Shown one piece after another: positions 15,311 to 24,107 of a stretch of 64,000 bases of DNA. Every line of letters begins with the position of its first letter. The stretch's first letter is position 1. Made by a program: the position numbers and the translations under genes. The notes beneath the pieces are model-generated. The model ran no database searches, had not been told where the DNA came from, and saw only the letters and a list, made by a program, of their open reading frames with translations. Source of the DNA: Roseomonas sp. (GTDB lineage: Bacteria; Pseudomonadota; Alphaproteobacteria; Acetobacterales; Acetobacteraceae); contig JADCER010000001.1 of the NCBI GenBank assembly GCA_020249925.1, positions 145,953 through 209,952 of the forward strand, read 5' to 3'.

Positions 15311-17706
15311 GCCGCCGTCGCCCGCGCCGCCGAGGCTTTGGCTTTTGGGCGAAGCGGCTTGGCGTTTTTCTCGCGGCGGCGATGCTGCTGATCATCAGCG
15401 GCATTGCCGGCGCGATCTGGTGGAGCCTGCCGTCGCGCAATGCTGAATTGGCCTTGCCAGGGATTGCCGCGCCGGTTGCCATTACGCTCGATAAGCGTGG
15501 CATTCCGCATATTGAAGCCAGCGGCGAAGAAGATGCCTGGGCCGCCCTCGGGTTTCTCCATGCGCGCGACCGGATGTTTCAGATGGAAATGATGCGTCGC
15601 GGCGCGCGCGGGCAAAGTGCGGCGGTGGCAGGTGCGGCGGCGCTCCGGCTTGATCGCTTCATGCGGCTATTGCGGTTGGAAGAACGCGCGGCGGCGGATT
15701 TGGCCGCGCTGGATGCCGAAACCCGCGGCGCGCTGGATGCCTATGCGCGTGGCGTGAATGCCTGGATCGCATCGCGCGGGCGTTTTGCCGCGCCGGAATT
15801 CATCGCGCTTGGTGCGCCCGCACCCTGGCAGCCGGTGGATAGCCTGCTCTGGGGCAAGATCATGGGGCTCTGGCTTGGCGGCAATTGGCGCATGGAATTG
15901 GAACGCGCGCGGCTGGCAGCGCGGCTTACGCCGGAACAACTCGCGGATCTTTGGCCGGAGGATACAACGGCAGGCCGCCCCGATGAACCGCTGATGCAGA
16001 CAGACGCCAAGGCAAGTGGTGCGCTGCATGCTGAGGGGTTGAATGCTGCGGCACTCGCCGCTTTGGTTCAGCATCTCCCGCGCTTTCCGGAAGATGCGCC
16101 GTTGCCGGAAATTGCTTCCAACGCCTGGGCGGTTGGAACAGCGCGGAGTGCCACAGGCGCGCCCTTGCTCGCTGCCGATCCGCATCTTTCGCATAGCGCG
16201 CCCATTCTTTGGTACCTGGCACGCATCAGCCTGCCGGATGGGCGCAGGCTGATGGGCGCGACAGCCCCCGGCGTGCCGGGGATTGTGATAGGGCGGAATG
16301 AAAACCTCGCCTGGGGTTTCACCACGACGCATGCCGATACGCAGGATATTTTCATCGAAAAACTGGCCGAGGATGGGCGCTATGCAACGCCTGAAGGGCC
16401 GCGCGACTTCACCTGGCATGAAACGGATATCCCCGTGCGTGGTGCCGCGCCGGTACGCTTTCGTTTTCGCGAAACGCGTCATGGGCCGGTGATTTCCGAT
16501 CTCGATCCAAGTTTTCAAAGTGAGGCCGGGACAGTGCTGGCGTTGGCCATGGCGAGCCTTGCGGCGGGCGAGACCTCCGCGCGCGGGTTGCTCCGGCTCA
16601 ATCGCGCGGGGAGCATCGCGGAAGCGCGCAAGGCCGCAGAGGATATTACCAGCCCAGTGCAAAACCTCATGCTGGCGGATCGTGCTGGCGGCATTGCCAT
16701 GTTCATAGTTGGCCGCGTGCCGCAGCGCCGCGCCGGGGATGGTGCGCTGCCGCGCGCGGCCTGGGATGGCGCGGCAGGATGGGATGGGTTTTTGCCATTT
16801 GAGGCCAAGCCACATTTGGAAAACCCAGCAAGCGGCGTGATCGCGAATGCGAATAACCGCGTGGCACCTGCTGATCATCCGGCGTTTCTCAGCCGTGATT
16901 GGTATGGCGATTGGCGCTTCCGGCGTATTGGCGCGGGCTTGGCCGCGCAGCCCCAACACGCGCCGGCGGATTTCGCTGCCTTGCAGATGGATCGCACCAG
17001 TCTTTTCGCAGCCGAGGCTTTGACCGCTTTTCGCGCCCTGGCGCCCATGGAAGGTGCGGCTGGGGCTGCGCTTGCGCTGCTGCAAGCCTGGGATGGGGAA
17101 ATGGCGGCGGATCGGCCAGAGCCCTTGATCTTCCACGCGACCATGCGCGGTTTTGGTCAGGCGCTATTGGCGCGCGCCAAGCTGCCGCAAGATGGTTTCG
17201 CGCCATCGCCGGAATTCCTGCGCCCCTTGCTGCAAGGCAGCGATGCAGCTTCGCGCTGGTGCGGGGAAGGGGGCTGCGCGCCCATGCTGGCCGCAGCGCT
17301 CGCGGAAGCGGTGGCGGCGCTTGCGGCGGATCACGGCGCCGATCCGCGACAATGGCGCTGGGGAGCCGCGCATATCGCGCGCTTTGATCACGCCTTGCTG
17401 CGCTTCATTCCCTATTTGCGGGATTGGCTGGGCCTGGCTACCGCGCCGGGTGGGGATGGTGAAACCGTGGCGCGCGCGGCCTTTCGCGGTGCCGGCTTTG
17501 GTGCCGTGCATGGCGCTGGCTTTCGCGGCGTGATGGATCTGGCGGCCCCCGATGGCGCCTATGCCGTGATCGCGACTGGCCAATCCGGCCACCCCTTCAG
17601 CCGGCATTGGGGCGATATGCTGCCGCTCTGGCGCGAAGGCGCGCTTTTGCCCCTGGCGGCAGCACGGGACGTGACCGGGCGCATCCGCCTGAACCCCGCG
17701 CCGTAA
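15307..17706 (+). CDS. Penicillin acylase family (Ntn-hydrolase) protein
   Basis: Members of this family cleave amide bonds of beta-lactams, acyl-homoserine lactones or other N-acyl compounds after autocatalytic maturation. The 799-residue precursor has an N-terminal basic stretch and one membrane segment (about 18-40), so it is exported. Ser271 in EIASNAWAVG is the expected nucleophile at the start of the beta chain. The alpha chain shows DKRGIPHIEA and GFLHARDRMFQMEM, and the beta chain has the conserved asparagine in IANANNRV. The start at 15307 overlaps the previous stop (ATGA). A much longer upstream extension of the frame is rejected. Acylated homoserine lactone quenching is possible but unproven. 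Confidence 0.88.
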   Translation: MSRRRPRRRGFGFWAKRLGVFLAAAMLLIISGIAGAIWWSLPSRNAELALPGIAAPVAITLDKRGIPHIEASGEEDAWAALGFLHARDRMFQMEMMRRGARGQSAAVAGAAALRLDRFMRLLRLEERAAADLAALDAETRGALDAYARGVNAWIASRGRFAAPEFIALGAPAPWQPVDSLLWGKIMGLWLGGNWRMELERARLAARLTPEQLADLWPEDTTAGRPDEPLMQTDAKASGALHAEGLNAAALAALVQHLPRFPEDAPLPEIASNAWAVGTARSATGAPLLAADPHLSHSAPILWYLARISLPDGRRLMGATAPGVPGIVIGRNENLAWGFTTTHADTQDIFIEKLAEDGRYATPEGPRDFTWHETDIPVRGAAPVRFRFRETRHGPVISDLDPSFQSEAGTVLALAMASLAAGETSARGLLRLNRAGSIAEARKAAEDITSPVQNLMLADRAGGIAMFIVGRVPQRRAGDGALPRAAWDGAAGWDGFLPFEAKPHLENPASGVIANANNRVAPADHPAFLSRDWYGDWRFRRIGAGLAAQPQHAPADFAALQMDRTSLFAAEALTAFRALAPMEGAAGAALALLQAWDGEMAADRPEPLIFHATMRGFGQALLARAKLPQDGFAPSPEFLRPLLQGSDAASRWCGEGGCAPMLAAALAEAVAALAADHGADPRQWRWGAAHIARFDHALLRFIPYLRDWLGLATAPGGDGETVARAAFRGAGFGAVHGAGFRGVMDLAAPDGAYAVIATGQSGHPFSRHWGDMLPLWREGALLPLAAARDVTGRIRLNPAP

Positions 17707-17762
17707 GGGGGCATGGGAAAGGTGGTTGATTCCAAAGCGGTCTGAGGCGAAAATACCGCCGC

Positions 17763-18527
17763 ATGCTGCATCGCCCGCCCCGCCGTCCGCAATTCTTCTA
17801 CACGACCGCGCCGCTGCCCTGCCCCTATTTGCCGGGCCGGACGGAGCGGAAGATCGTGACCGAATTATCCGGCACGGAAGCGGAAGCTTTGCATGAACGC
17901 CTCTCCCGCGCTGGGTTTCGTCGCAGCCATAACATCGCCTATGCGCCGGTTTGCCCTGGCTGCCAGGCCTGTGTGCCGATCCGTGTGGTGAGTGAGGATT
18001 TCACGCCAGACCGCACGCAGCGGCGCATCCTGCGCGCCAATGCGGATTTGACCATTTCCGAAATGCCGGCCCGCGCCACGGCGGAACAATTCACGCTATT
18101 CCAGCGCTATCAGAAAAATCGCCATGCCGATGGCGATATGGCGGCCATGGGCTACTACGATTATCGCGCCATGATCGAGGATACGCCGATCAGCACCGGC
18201 GTCTTGGAATTCCGCGATGCACAGGACCGGCTTTTGGGCGCGTGCCTGACAGATTGGCTGGCCGATGGGCTTTCCGCTGTTTATTCCTTTTTCGATACGG
18301 ATGAGGATAAGCGATCACTCGGTACCTTTGCCGTGCTGTGGCTGATCGGGCGCGCGCGGTCGCTTGGCCTGCCTTATGTCTATCTGGGCTATTGGGTGCC
18401 GGAAAGCCGCAAGATGGCCTATAAGGCGCGCTTCCGGCCGAGTGAGATTCTGATCAGCGGCGCCTGGCATCGGCTGAATGACGGCGCTTCGGTTGCCACA
18501 CAACGAGAGATGGTGCGGGTTGGATAA
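17763..18527 (+). CDS. bpt: Aspartate/glutamate leucyltransferase (Bpt)
   Basis: Bpt adds leucine from leucyl-tRNA to proteins with N-terminal Asp or Glu, creating N-degrons for ClpS/ClpAP. The 254-residue protein has the N-terminal ATE domain with YLPGRTERKI and the cysteine cluster CPGCQACVPIRV near residue 65. The C-terminal GNAT-like domain has LGTFAVLWLIGRAR and YVYLGYWVPESRKMAYKARF. The ATG at 17763 fits the family length. The stop codon is only 3 bp from the end of the leftward phage-like module, so the two transcription units converge tightly there. Confidence 0.93.
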   Translation: MLHRPPRRPQFFYTTAPLPCPYLPGRTERKIVTELSGTEAEALHERLSRAGFRRSHNIAYAPVCPGCQACVPIRVVSEDFTPDRTQRRILRANADLTISEMPARATAEQFTLFQRYQKNRHADGDMAAMGYYDYRAMIEDTPISTGVLEFRDAQDRLLGACLTDWLADGLSAVYSFFDTDEDKRSLGTFAVLWLIGRARSLGLPYVYLGYWVPESRKMAYKARFRPSEILISGAWHRLNDGASVATQREMVRVG

Positions 18528-18530
18528 TTC

Positions 18531-19010
18531 CTAACTCGCTTCAGCCAAAACCAGCACCGGGCGCGCGGCGCGTGGCGGCGGTGCGGTGATGTCCTCCGCC
18601 CGATAAAAGCATAGCCCGCCGATTTCGATGATGCTGGCTTGCCCCACCGCCCAGGCGGGCAGATGCGCGGCATCATGCCAAAGCGTGGCACCACCGGTTG
18701 CGTCTGGCAGCAGGCCGGATGCGGCGCGTTGCGCGATGCGCCGACAGATCGCGAAGGCCGCATCACCGGGCGGGATGGCGCGCAGCGCGGCATGGCGCGG
18801 GTCCCGCCTGTTCCAGCAGGAAAACAGGAAGGGCGCGCGGCAAATGGCCGCAATATGGCGCGCATCTGGATCGCGCCCGGCTTTCAGGCGGTTCATCACC
18901 ATGGCGGCCAAGGCTTCAATGGCGCGGACGGGTTTATCGGCCGCCTCAGCCCAAAGCGTCATGGCCAGGATTTCGATATCAATCGCGCGTGGCGGGGGCA
19001 GCCTGGTCAT
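18531..19010 (-). CDS. SleB/Hydrolase_2-type cell wall hydrolase (module lysin)
   Basis: This 159-residue protein resembles the SleB-type peptidoglycan hydrolases that serve as endolysins in many alphaproteobacterial phages and gene transfer agents. The core runs from EILAMTLWAEAADKP, with the likely catalytic Glu at about 21, through MVMNRLKAG, the motif CRAPFLFSCWNRRD near residue 60, and ATLWHDAAHLPAWA near 110. There is no signal peptide, so it would need a holin. The gene before it encodes a small membrane protein and overlaps it by 4 bp (ATGA), as a lysis cassette would. It is the last gene of the phage-like module. Confidence 0.82.
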   Translation of the reverse strand: MTRLPPPRAIDIEILAMTLWAEAADKPVRAIEALAAMVMNRLKAGRDPDARHIAAICRAPFLFSCWNRRDPRHAALRAIPPGDAAFAICRRIAQRAASGLLPDATGGATLWHDAAHLPAWAVGQASIIEIGGLCFYRAEDITAPPPRAARPVLVLAEAS

Positions 19011-19342
19011 TCGCGTTCCTCCATCCGGCGCACGGCCTGGGCCGCGGCAATGCCGGTGCGTGAGACGTCTTCAAGTTTTTCTTCGATCCTTACGAGATGA
19101 TCGGAAATTCTTCGGTCCAGATCGCGAATGAGCGACAGCGGCACATAGGTGCGTGCCACTTCCAGCTTGAATTGCGCCAAATCTTCGCGCGTGCGCGTCA
19201 ACGCATCTGAATCGCGTTCATCGCCGCGCTGAATGCGCGCGTGCAATTCGCGCCGGAGGCCGTGGATCATCCAAAAAAGCGCGGCAACGACCGGCGCCTC
19301 TATGGCGGTGAACCACCATTGGGGGTCAATCTGCATGGACAT
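19007..19342 (-). CDS. Holin-like small membrane protein with coiled coil
   Basis: The 111-residue protein has one hydrophobic segment near residues 9-27 (WWFTAIEAPVVAALFWMI). A charged, heptad-rich region (about 30-105, with RRELHARIQRGDERDSDAL and DHLVRIEEKLEDVS) probably forms a coiled coil. It is the direct upstream partner of the cell wall hydrolase, with an ATGA overlap. Holin or spanin-like function is inferred from this position. No sequence motif proves it. It follows the TerL gene on the same strand after a gap that holds an opposing small gene. Confidence 0.6.
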   Translation of the reverse strand: MSMQIDPQWWFTAIEAPVVAALFWMIHGLRRELHARIQRGDERDSDALTRTREDLAQFKLEVARTYVPLSLIRDLDRRISDHLVRIEEKLEDVSRTGIAAAQAVRRMEERE

Positions 19343-19431
19343 GCTGCTTGGCCTTGTGCTGAAAGCTTGAAGAAGGGGCGCTGCCTCCCCAGAACAGGGG
19401 TGGCGAGACGCCTGAGGAGAAAGCCGGGCCC

Positions 19432-19653
19432 ATGTGGAATGAGCCGTATCTGGAAACCTGCTGCCGTTCAGCGCTGCATCGGCTGACGCTGGTGGGCCCG
19501 CATGGGCGGCCCGAAGGGCTGAAGGATGGCCCCTGCCTGCTGCGCCTGACCGACATGGCCCTGGCGCGCCAGCGCCCCGATGGGCGGTTTGAAATCACCG
19601 ATGCGGGCCGCGCGCGGCATGCATCGGAAATCCTGAAAACAACGAGCGTTTAG
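19432..19653 (+). CDS. Small uncharacterised protein, opposite strand within phage module
   Basis: This 73-residue frame runs against the phage-like module. It looks protein-like: residues about 30-68 (CLLRLTDMALARQRPDGRFEI to RARHASEIL) resemble the wing of a winged-helix domain. GAGGAGAA lies about 13 nt before the ATG. Its stop overlaps the TerL stop on the other strand (TTAG at 19650-19653). In the holin-TerL gap it is the only rightward gene of the region, so it could be a regulator or a moron-type gene. Function is unknown. Confidence 0.5.
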   Translation: MWNEPYLETCCRSALHRLTLVGPHGRPEGLKDGPCLLRLTDMALARQRPDGRFEITDAGRARHASEILKTTSV

Positions 19654-21095
19654 CTGCCGCGCCAATAGGCCGCGCGGGGTGGCGGGCCGGCACGCGCGAG
19701 CCGCACTGGTTCCGCAAGCAAACATCCCGCCAGCGCATCCAGCGCATCATCGCGCGCGCCGGAAACCCCCGGCGCCCATTCCGCCATTTCGGCAGGGAAA
19801 CGGGTGCGAAAGACGCTTTCATGCGCATGCAGCCGCCGCGCCGCGAGGGCGGGTTCCAAGGCGCCCAGAATCCGATCTGCCTTGGCGCGATGGTTGTTCT
19901 GTTCAACCACGGCGCAAGCGGCACCCGCCTTGGCCAATTCGCGCCTAAGCAGCGCGGGCAGAAAGCGCCCAATGCCATTGGTTTCCACGCGAATGACCGG
20001 CAGCAGCAAATCCCGCGCGATATGCGCCACCTGCCGGCATTGCTGTGTGGCGGGGTCTTCCGCCGCATCAGGGTCATGCGTCAGATAGCGCAGCCGATGC
20101 AGGAAGTGATTGCCTTCCTGATCCGCATAACACGCCGCGAGTACGGAAGAATCGCCACTACCTGGCCGGCCATAGGCCGGGTCCCAATAGCCACCACCTG
20201 AGACCAGCCGACGACCAAGCAGGCTAAGTTCCGCCCGCCCACCCGCTTCGCGATATTCCGGTTCTTCCGCATAACGAATAAGCGCAGCGGGATCGAGCCG
20301 CGCGGCTTCCGCCGGCAGCGCCTTCAGCATCATCTGTCGTTCGAAATGCAGCGCGCCGACGCGTTGGCGGAGTGCGGTCAGCGCTTCCTTCGGAAAGCGT
20401 TCCGCCCAGGCGCTGGCACCGGCGGCATTCATGATGGGCAGGACAAGGCGGCGATAGGTCCGCAGGAAAGCATCCTCATGCTTCGGATCGCGATAGAGGC
20501 TTTCCTCACAATGCGGTGTGCCGACGAAAAGAATGGTACCGCCGGGGGTCAGGATGAATTCAAGTTCCGCCAGGCGTTCCCGTAGCGCTGCACGCTTGCC
20601 GGGTGTGTCGCAATTGCCGGCAACCTCCACATCATCGCAAATGATCACATCGGCGCGGGCACCGGTGATATTGCCTGATATGCCCTGCGCCAGCATGGAA
20701 GGATCGCGGAGCGCGCCGGGGCGGGCGACGGTGAAGCGGTCCGCCGCCCAGTTTTCCGGCACATCGGGCAGCAATTCAGCGCAAAGCGGGTGCGTTTCCA
20801 GAATGCGCCGGACGGTTGCAACCATGCGCGTGGCAAGCGGCGCATCAGCCGCCACCACCAGGATGCGCGTGGAGGGGTTGCGTAGCAAAAGCCAGGCGCA
20901 CCAAAGCCCGATCAGCGTTGACTTGCCGCAGCCGCGAAAGGCCATCAACAGCAGGCGCCGATCACCGGCATCACGCCGTGCCATCAGCCAGCGCGCGATG
21001 CGGCGATGAATGGCGGGTGTGTCCTGCGCGCTGCGTTGATTCCAAAGCCAGAGAAATTCCAGGAAATCCGGATCATTCCTCATGCGGGAAATCAT
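19650..21095 (-). CDS. Terminase large subunit (TerL, T7 gp19-like)
   Basis: TerL is the ATP-driven DNA packaging motor and nuclease. The 481-residue protein has Walker A in AFRGCGKSTLIGLWCAW (about 52-68), the strand RILVVAADAPLA, Walker B in DVIICDDVEV (about 148-157) and a C-terminal nuclease-like region with VETNGIGRF and DDALDALAGCLL. Length and order match podovirus-type terminases. The start is at 21095 or 21083, both overlapping the preceding small gene by 11-23 bp. All motor motifs look intact, which argues against a decayed prophage. It lies near the end of the leftward module, where T7 also places gene 19. Confidence 0.85.
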   Translation of the reverse strand: MISRMRNDPDFLEFLWLWNQRSAQDTPAIHRRIARWLMARRDAGDRRLLLMAFRGCGKSTLIGLWCAWLLLRNPSTRILVVAADAPLATRMVATVRRILETHPLCAELLPDVPENWAADRFTVARPGALRDPSMLAQGISGNITGARADVIICDDVEVAGNCDTPGKRAALRERLAELEFILTPGGTILFVGTPHCEESLYRDPKHEDAFLRTYRRLVLPIMNAAGASAWAERFPKEALTALRQRVGALHFERQMMLKALPAEAARLDPAALIRYAEEPEYREAGGRAELSLLGRRLVSGGGYWDPAYGRPGSGDSSVLAACYADQEGNHFLHRLRYLTHDPDAAEDPATQQCRQVAHIARDLLLPVIRVETNGIGRFLPALLRRELAKAGAACAVVEQNNHRAKADRILGALEPALAARRLHAHESVFRTRFPAEMAEWAPGVSGARDDALDALAGCLLAEPVRLARAGPPPRAAYWRGS

Positions 21096-21384
21096 CGGGC
21101 AAGGGTGCGGCGGCGAGTGCCTGACGTGCCTCGGCCAGCAGGCGTTCGGCTTCGGTCACTTCGCGCTGATCGGCCTGGTGCGTGGCGCGCGCCAGGCGGA
21201 GCAAAGCTTCCAAATGCCCGAGTGCTGCGCGGCAGAGTTGGATATGGTTGCGATGGGCGCGCATCAATGCCTCATCTTCCGAAAGCGGGTCAAGGCTGAG
21301 CACGGCTTCATAGCTGGCACTCACGCGCTTGATCGCCTCACGCAAATCAAGCCCGAGGTCTATGCTGTTCTTCCGGCGCCTCAT
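21073..21384 (-). CDS. Candidate terminase small subunit (T7 gp18 position)
   Basis: This 103-residue protein is largely helical and charged (DLREAIKRVSASYEAVL, then LGHLEALLRLARATH and EAERLLAEARQALA), ending in an acidic tail. No motif identifies it. The call rests on position: in T7, gene 18 (TerS, a similar small protein) lies between the tail fibre gene and TerL, exactly as here. Its start overlaps the tailspike stop (ATGA at 21381-21384), and its 3' end overlaps the TerL start. A generic coiled-coil structural protein remains possible. Confidence 0.5.
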   Translation of the reverse strand: MRRRKNSIDLGLDLREAIKRVSASYEAVLSLDPLSEDEALMRAHRNHIQLCRAALGHLEALLRLARATHQADQREVTEAERLLAEARQALAAAPLPDDFPHEE

Positions 21385-23660
21385 GCCTTGGTTACTCGGG
21401 CGCGGACAGTGCCGGCAGCAAGGTTGATGGCGATATTGCTACGGTTCCAAGCGGTAACGGTGACGATATTGGTGGCGCCAACCTGCGCCAACATCACAAT
21501 GCCGGATGTGGCTAGGCTGAAGGCGGCAGAGGCGAAGTCACCTGGCCGAGCGCCTTGCAGCGGAATATTGATTTGGGCTGAGGCACCAGGCGCGATGGCG
21601 CCCGGATCCCAGAGCGCTTCCGTAGCCAATTCGCGCGCGCCATGCGGCAGATCAGGCAAGCCATAAAGCAGCGGCGGCGCATAGAGCGGATCACAAGAAA
21701 GGCGGAGCGCGCGCACCTCATAATCCCGCGCAATTCGCGCCACACCGATGATGGCATAGGCTACCTGATCGGCCAGGCGAATCACCTGCGGTCTCGTAAG
21801 GGTTTCATCATCCATATCAGCGGAGCTTTGCCACCAGCGGCCGGTGGCATTCCACATCAGCGATTGGCCCGAAGCGCGCACCATGGGCGTGGCACCTTCG
21901 CTGATCAGGTAACGATCCTGATCAAAGCACACGACGACAAGCCGCGCGCCATCTGCATCAGCAGCAAGGGCGAATTCGCGGCAATTGCGGCTATCCACCA
22001 CAAAGCCAAGCCCGCGCCCGCCGGTCAGCAGCACACCGCGATCGGTGAAGGTGAAATCATCCAGACCGGGAAAGGCGAAATCCTCAAGCCGCGTGGGCGA
22101 GAAGGAGACATTGCTGGAAAGGCAGGCGAGTTTTTCAAAACCCCATTCGGCAATTGACCAGCGAAAGCGCGCGGCGCGGAGATTGGGCACGGATGCGATT
22201 TCACGCGACGCATCACGAAACGCTGCAGCCTGGTGAAAGCGCCGCACCGTGGCGCCGATTCGTGTGGCGCTTGGTGTATAATCCACATCAACAAGATAGG
22301 CCTGGCTGGCCCAAGCCACTTCATAAAGATGATCCTGCGCGCCGGCGGTATGGCGCGCGACATAGGGGCTGCAGCCTTCCATGCGCATGGCGCGCGCCCA
22401 GACGGCGCGGCTATTCACCTCACACAAAAAGGGGATGCCGCTGATCGGGCGATTGCGTGCCTGCAATTCAAAACCGGGCGCATCGAAGATATGGCGATTA
22501 TGCGCAACATAGGCGCCGGACGCGGCGGAAAACCGGACGCCAAAGCGGTCCTTGCTGGTATGCAGGCTGGATGCGATGGCAAAATGCCCACCGTAGTAGC
22601 GCACGGAGGTATTCCAGCCGGCAGCACTTGCGGTCCGCACATCAAGCCCGATGCGGTTATTGACGATGCGGCCTAGCGTCAGTGTCGTATCCTCAAAGCC
22701 GCGTTCCTCACCAAGAGTGCGGATGCCGATGGTGAAGCCTTCCACCTGACGGATTTCCACCTGGCATGAATCGAAATTCCGCAGCACCAGGCCGATATCG
22801 GCCTCATTCTCCCAATCTGAAATGCTGGCACGGATGACGCGAATGCCCATGTAAAGCTTGGTGGCGTTGCGCGTTGTGCCGCCATCACCGATGGTGAGTG
22901 CTGCCTGCCCGGACGGGCCGGCATAGAGCAGGCTGCCGCGCATGATCAGTCCTGCGGCACCGCCGCCAAGCAGCAAGGGCTGACCAGTGCGGTAGCTGCC
23001 CTCACCAATCTCCAGAAACCGGCCAGAAACGACGGCAGCGTTCATGGCTGCCTGCAAGGCAGGGCCATCATCCGCGATACCATTGCCGAGCGCGCCGAAA
23101 TCGCGCACAGAAAGCCGTTCATTCAGCTTGTCTTCCACCGCGCGCGGCACCGCCCCCGGATAGGGCAGCGTAATTTCTGGCCCATCGCGGTCAAAAATCG
23201 CGATATCGCCGAGTGAGTCGAAACCAAGCAAGCGATTGCCGCGCGCAGCACGCAAGGGCAGCAACATATTGCCATCATCGGCCGGATCGGTGCGGATGGC
23301 CTGGCTGAGATCACTCGCCACCTGTTGCAACGCGGCCATCTGGAAATCGAGCTCATCATTGAGCGCGCTTGCGCGCAAGACGCTGTTTTCCTGAAAATCT
23401 GTCATGCGCGCCAAGGTCACGCGACGGCGGAGCATGATGCGTGCGCCATTGGGCGGCGCTTCGATGAAGGTAACAAGGCCGCCATCGGATTCGCCGGCGC
23501 CAGTGATGGTGAAGCCTGTGACCTGGATCAGGCCATTGATGCGGATTTCAAGATCGCTATCGTTGAAGATGGGAAAGGCGAAGGTGAAGACGCGCTGCGT
23601 GCCATTGGCGATGTAGAGCGCGCGTGGCGACACATCGCCGATGGTGATGTGTTCGGACAT
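21381..23660 (-). CDS. Tailspike/tail fibre protein (T7 gp17-like N-terminus, beta-helix body)
   Basis: This 759-residue protein would bind or digest the cell-surface receptor. The N-terminus (about 1-150) resembles the T7 tail-fibre attachment region (NGTQRVFTFAFPIFN, then RRRVTLARMTDFQ and SALNDELDFQMAALQQ). Then comes SVRDFGALGNGIADDGPALQ (about 183-202), the usual entry to a pectate-lyase-like beta-helix in tailspikes. The C-terminal part is less recognisable and may be the receptor-binding or trimerisation region. AAGGAA lies before the ATG. Its presence means the particle could target a specific surface glycan. Confidence 0.83.
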   Translation of the reverse strand: MSEHITIGDVSPRALYIANGTQRVFTFAFPIFNDSDLEIRINGLIQVTGFTITGAGESDGGLVTFIEAPPNGARIMLRRRVTLARMTDFQENSVLRASALNDELDFQMAALQQVASDLSQAIRTDPADDGNMLLPLRAARGNRLLGFDSLGDIAIFDRDGPEITLPYPGAVPRAVEDKLNERLSVRDFGALGNGIADDGPALQAAMNAAVVSGRFLEIGEGSYRTGQPLLLGGGAAGLIMRGSLLYAGPSGQAALTIGDGGTTRNATKLYMGIRVIRASISDWENEADIGLVLRNFDSCQVEIRQVEGFTIGIRTLGEERGFEDTTLTLGRIVNNRIGLDVRTASAAGWNTSVRYYGGHFAIASSLHTSKDRFGVRFSAASGAYVAHNRHIFDAPGFELQARNRPISGIPFLCEVNSRAVWARAMRMEGCSPYVARHTAGAQDHLYEVAWASQAYLVDVDYTPSATRIGATVRRFHQAAAFRDASREIASVPNLRAARFRWSIAEWGFEKLACLSSNVSFSPTRLEDFAFPGLDDFTFTDRGVLLTGGRGLGFVVDSRNCREFALAADADGARLVVVCFDQDRYLISEGATPMVRASGQSLMWNATGRWWQSSADMDDETLTRPQVIRLADQVAYAIIGVARIARDYEVRALRLSCDPLYAPPLLYGLPDLPHGARELATEALWDPGAIAPGASAQINIPLQGARPGDFASAAFSLATSGIVMLAQVGATNIVTVTAWNRSNIAINLAAGTVRARVTKA

Positions 23661-23699
23661 TGCGGTTCCTTGCGATTGGAGGAGCGGTGCGGGCCGGGA

Positions 23700-24107
23700 T
23701 CAGTCAAGCAGGTTGCGCGCTATGGCGCCGAAGGATTGCGTGGCACGCACAAAACCCTGGAAATCGCCATTTGAATTGAGCAGGGAAGCACGACCCGCGG
23801 CCAGGCGCTGGCGCAGCAGATCGGCGCTTTCCGAATCTGCCTGTGCGGCATCGGCGCGCATGCCGGCAATCAGCGTGGAGGCCGATCCTTCATCTGCAGA
23901 AACACCGCTGGCCCCGAAGCGCGCGCGCGTGGCGGCGATGCTGCGCGCCAGTATATCCTGGCGTGCGCGCTGCTGCGCAGCCTGCTGGCTTGCGATATAT
24001 TGCTGCTGCGCTTCGCGCGCGCGTGCTTCCACCTTGCGATTCTTCGCCTGGTTTTGCATTGAAGCGCCGGCAAGGGCGAGGCTGGCGATGGTGGCGATTT
24101 GGGCCAT
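23700..24107 (-). CDS. Internal virion-like protein (T7 gp14 position)
   Basis: This 135-residue protein has an N-terminal hydrophobic stretch (about 3-17), followed by Gln/Arg-rich helical sequence (ARAREAQQQYIASQQAAQQR, 20 residues) and RARFGASGVSADEGSAS near residue 62. Such small proteins take the place of the T7 gp14 ejection protein in alphaproteobacterial podophages. Its start overlaps the stop of the tail tube B gene (ATGA at 24107). The much larger ejection proteins of T7 (gp15 and gp16) have no counterpart here. Assignment is by composition and position. Confidence 0.6.
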   Translation of the reverse strand: MAQIATIASLALAGASMQNQAKNRKVEARAREAQQQYIASQQAAQQRARQDILARSIAATRARFGASGVSADEGSASTLIAGMRADAAQADSESADLLRQRLAAGRASLLNSNGDFQGFVRATQSFGAIARNLLD

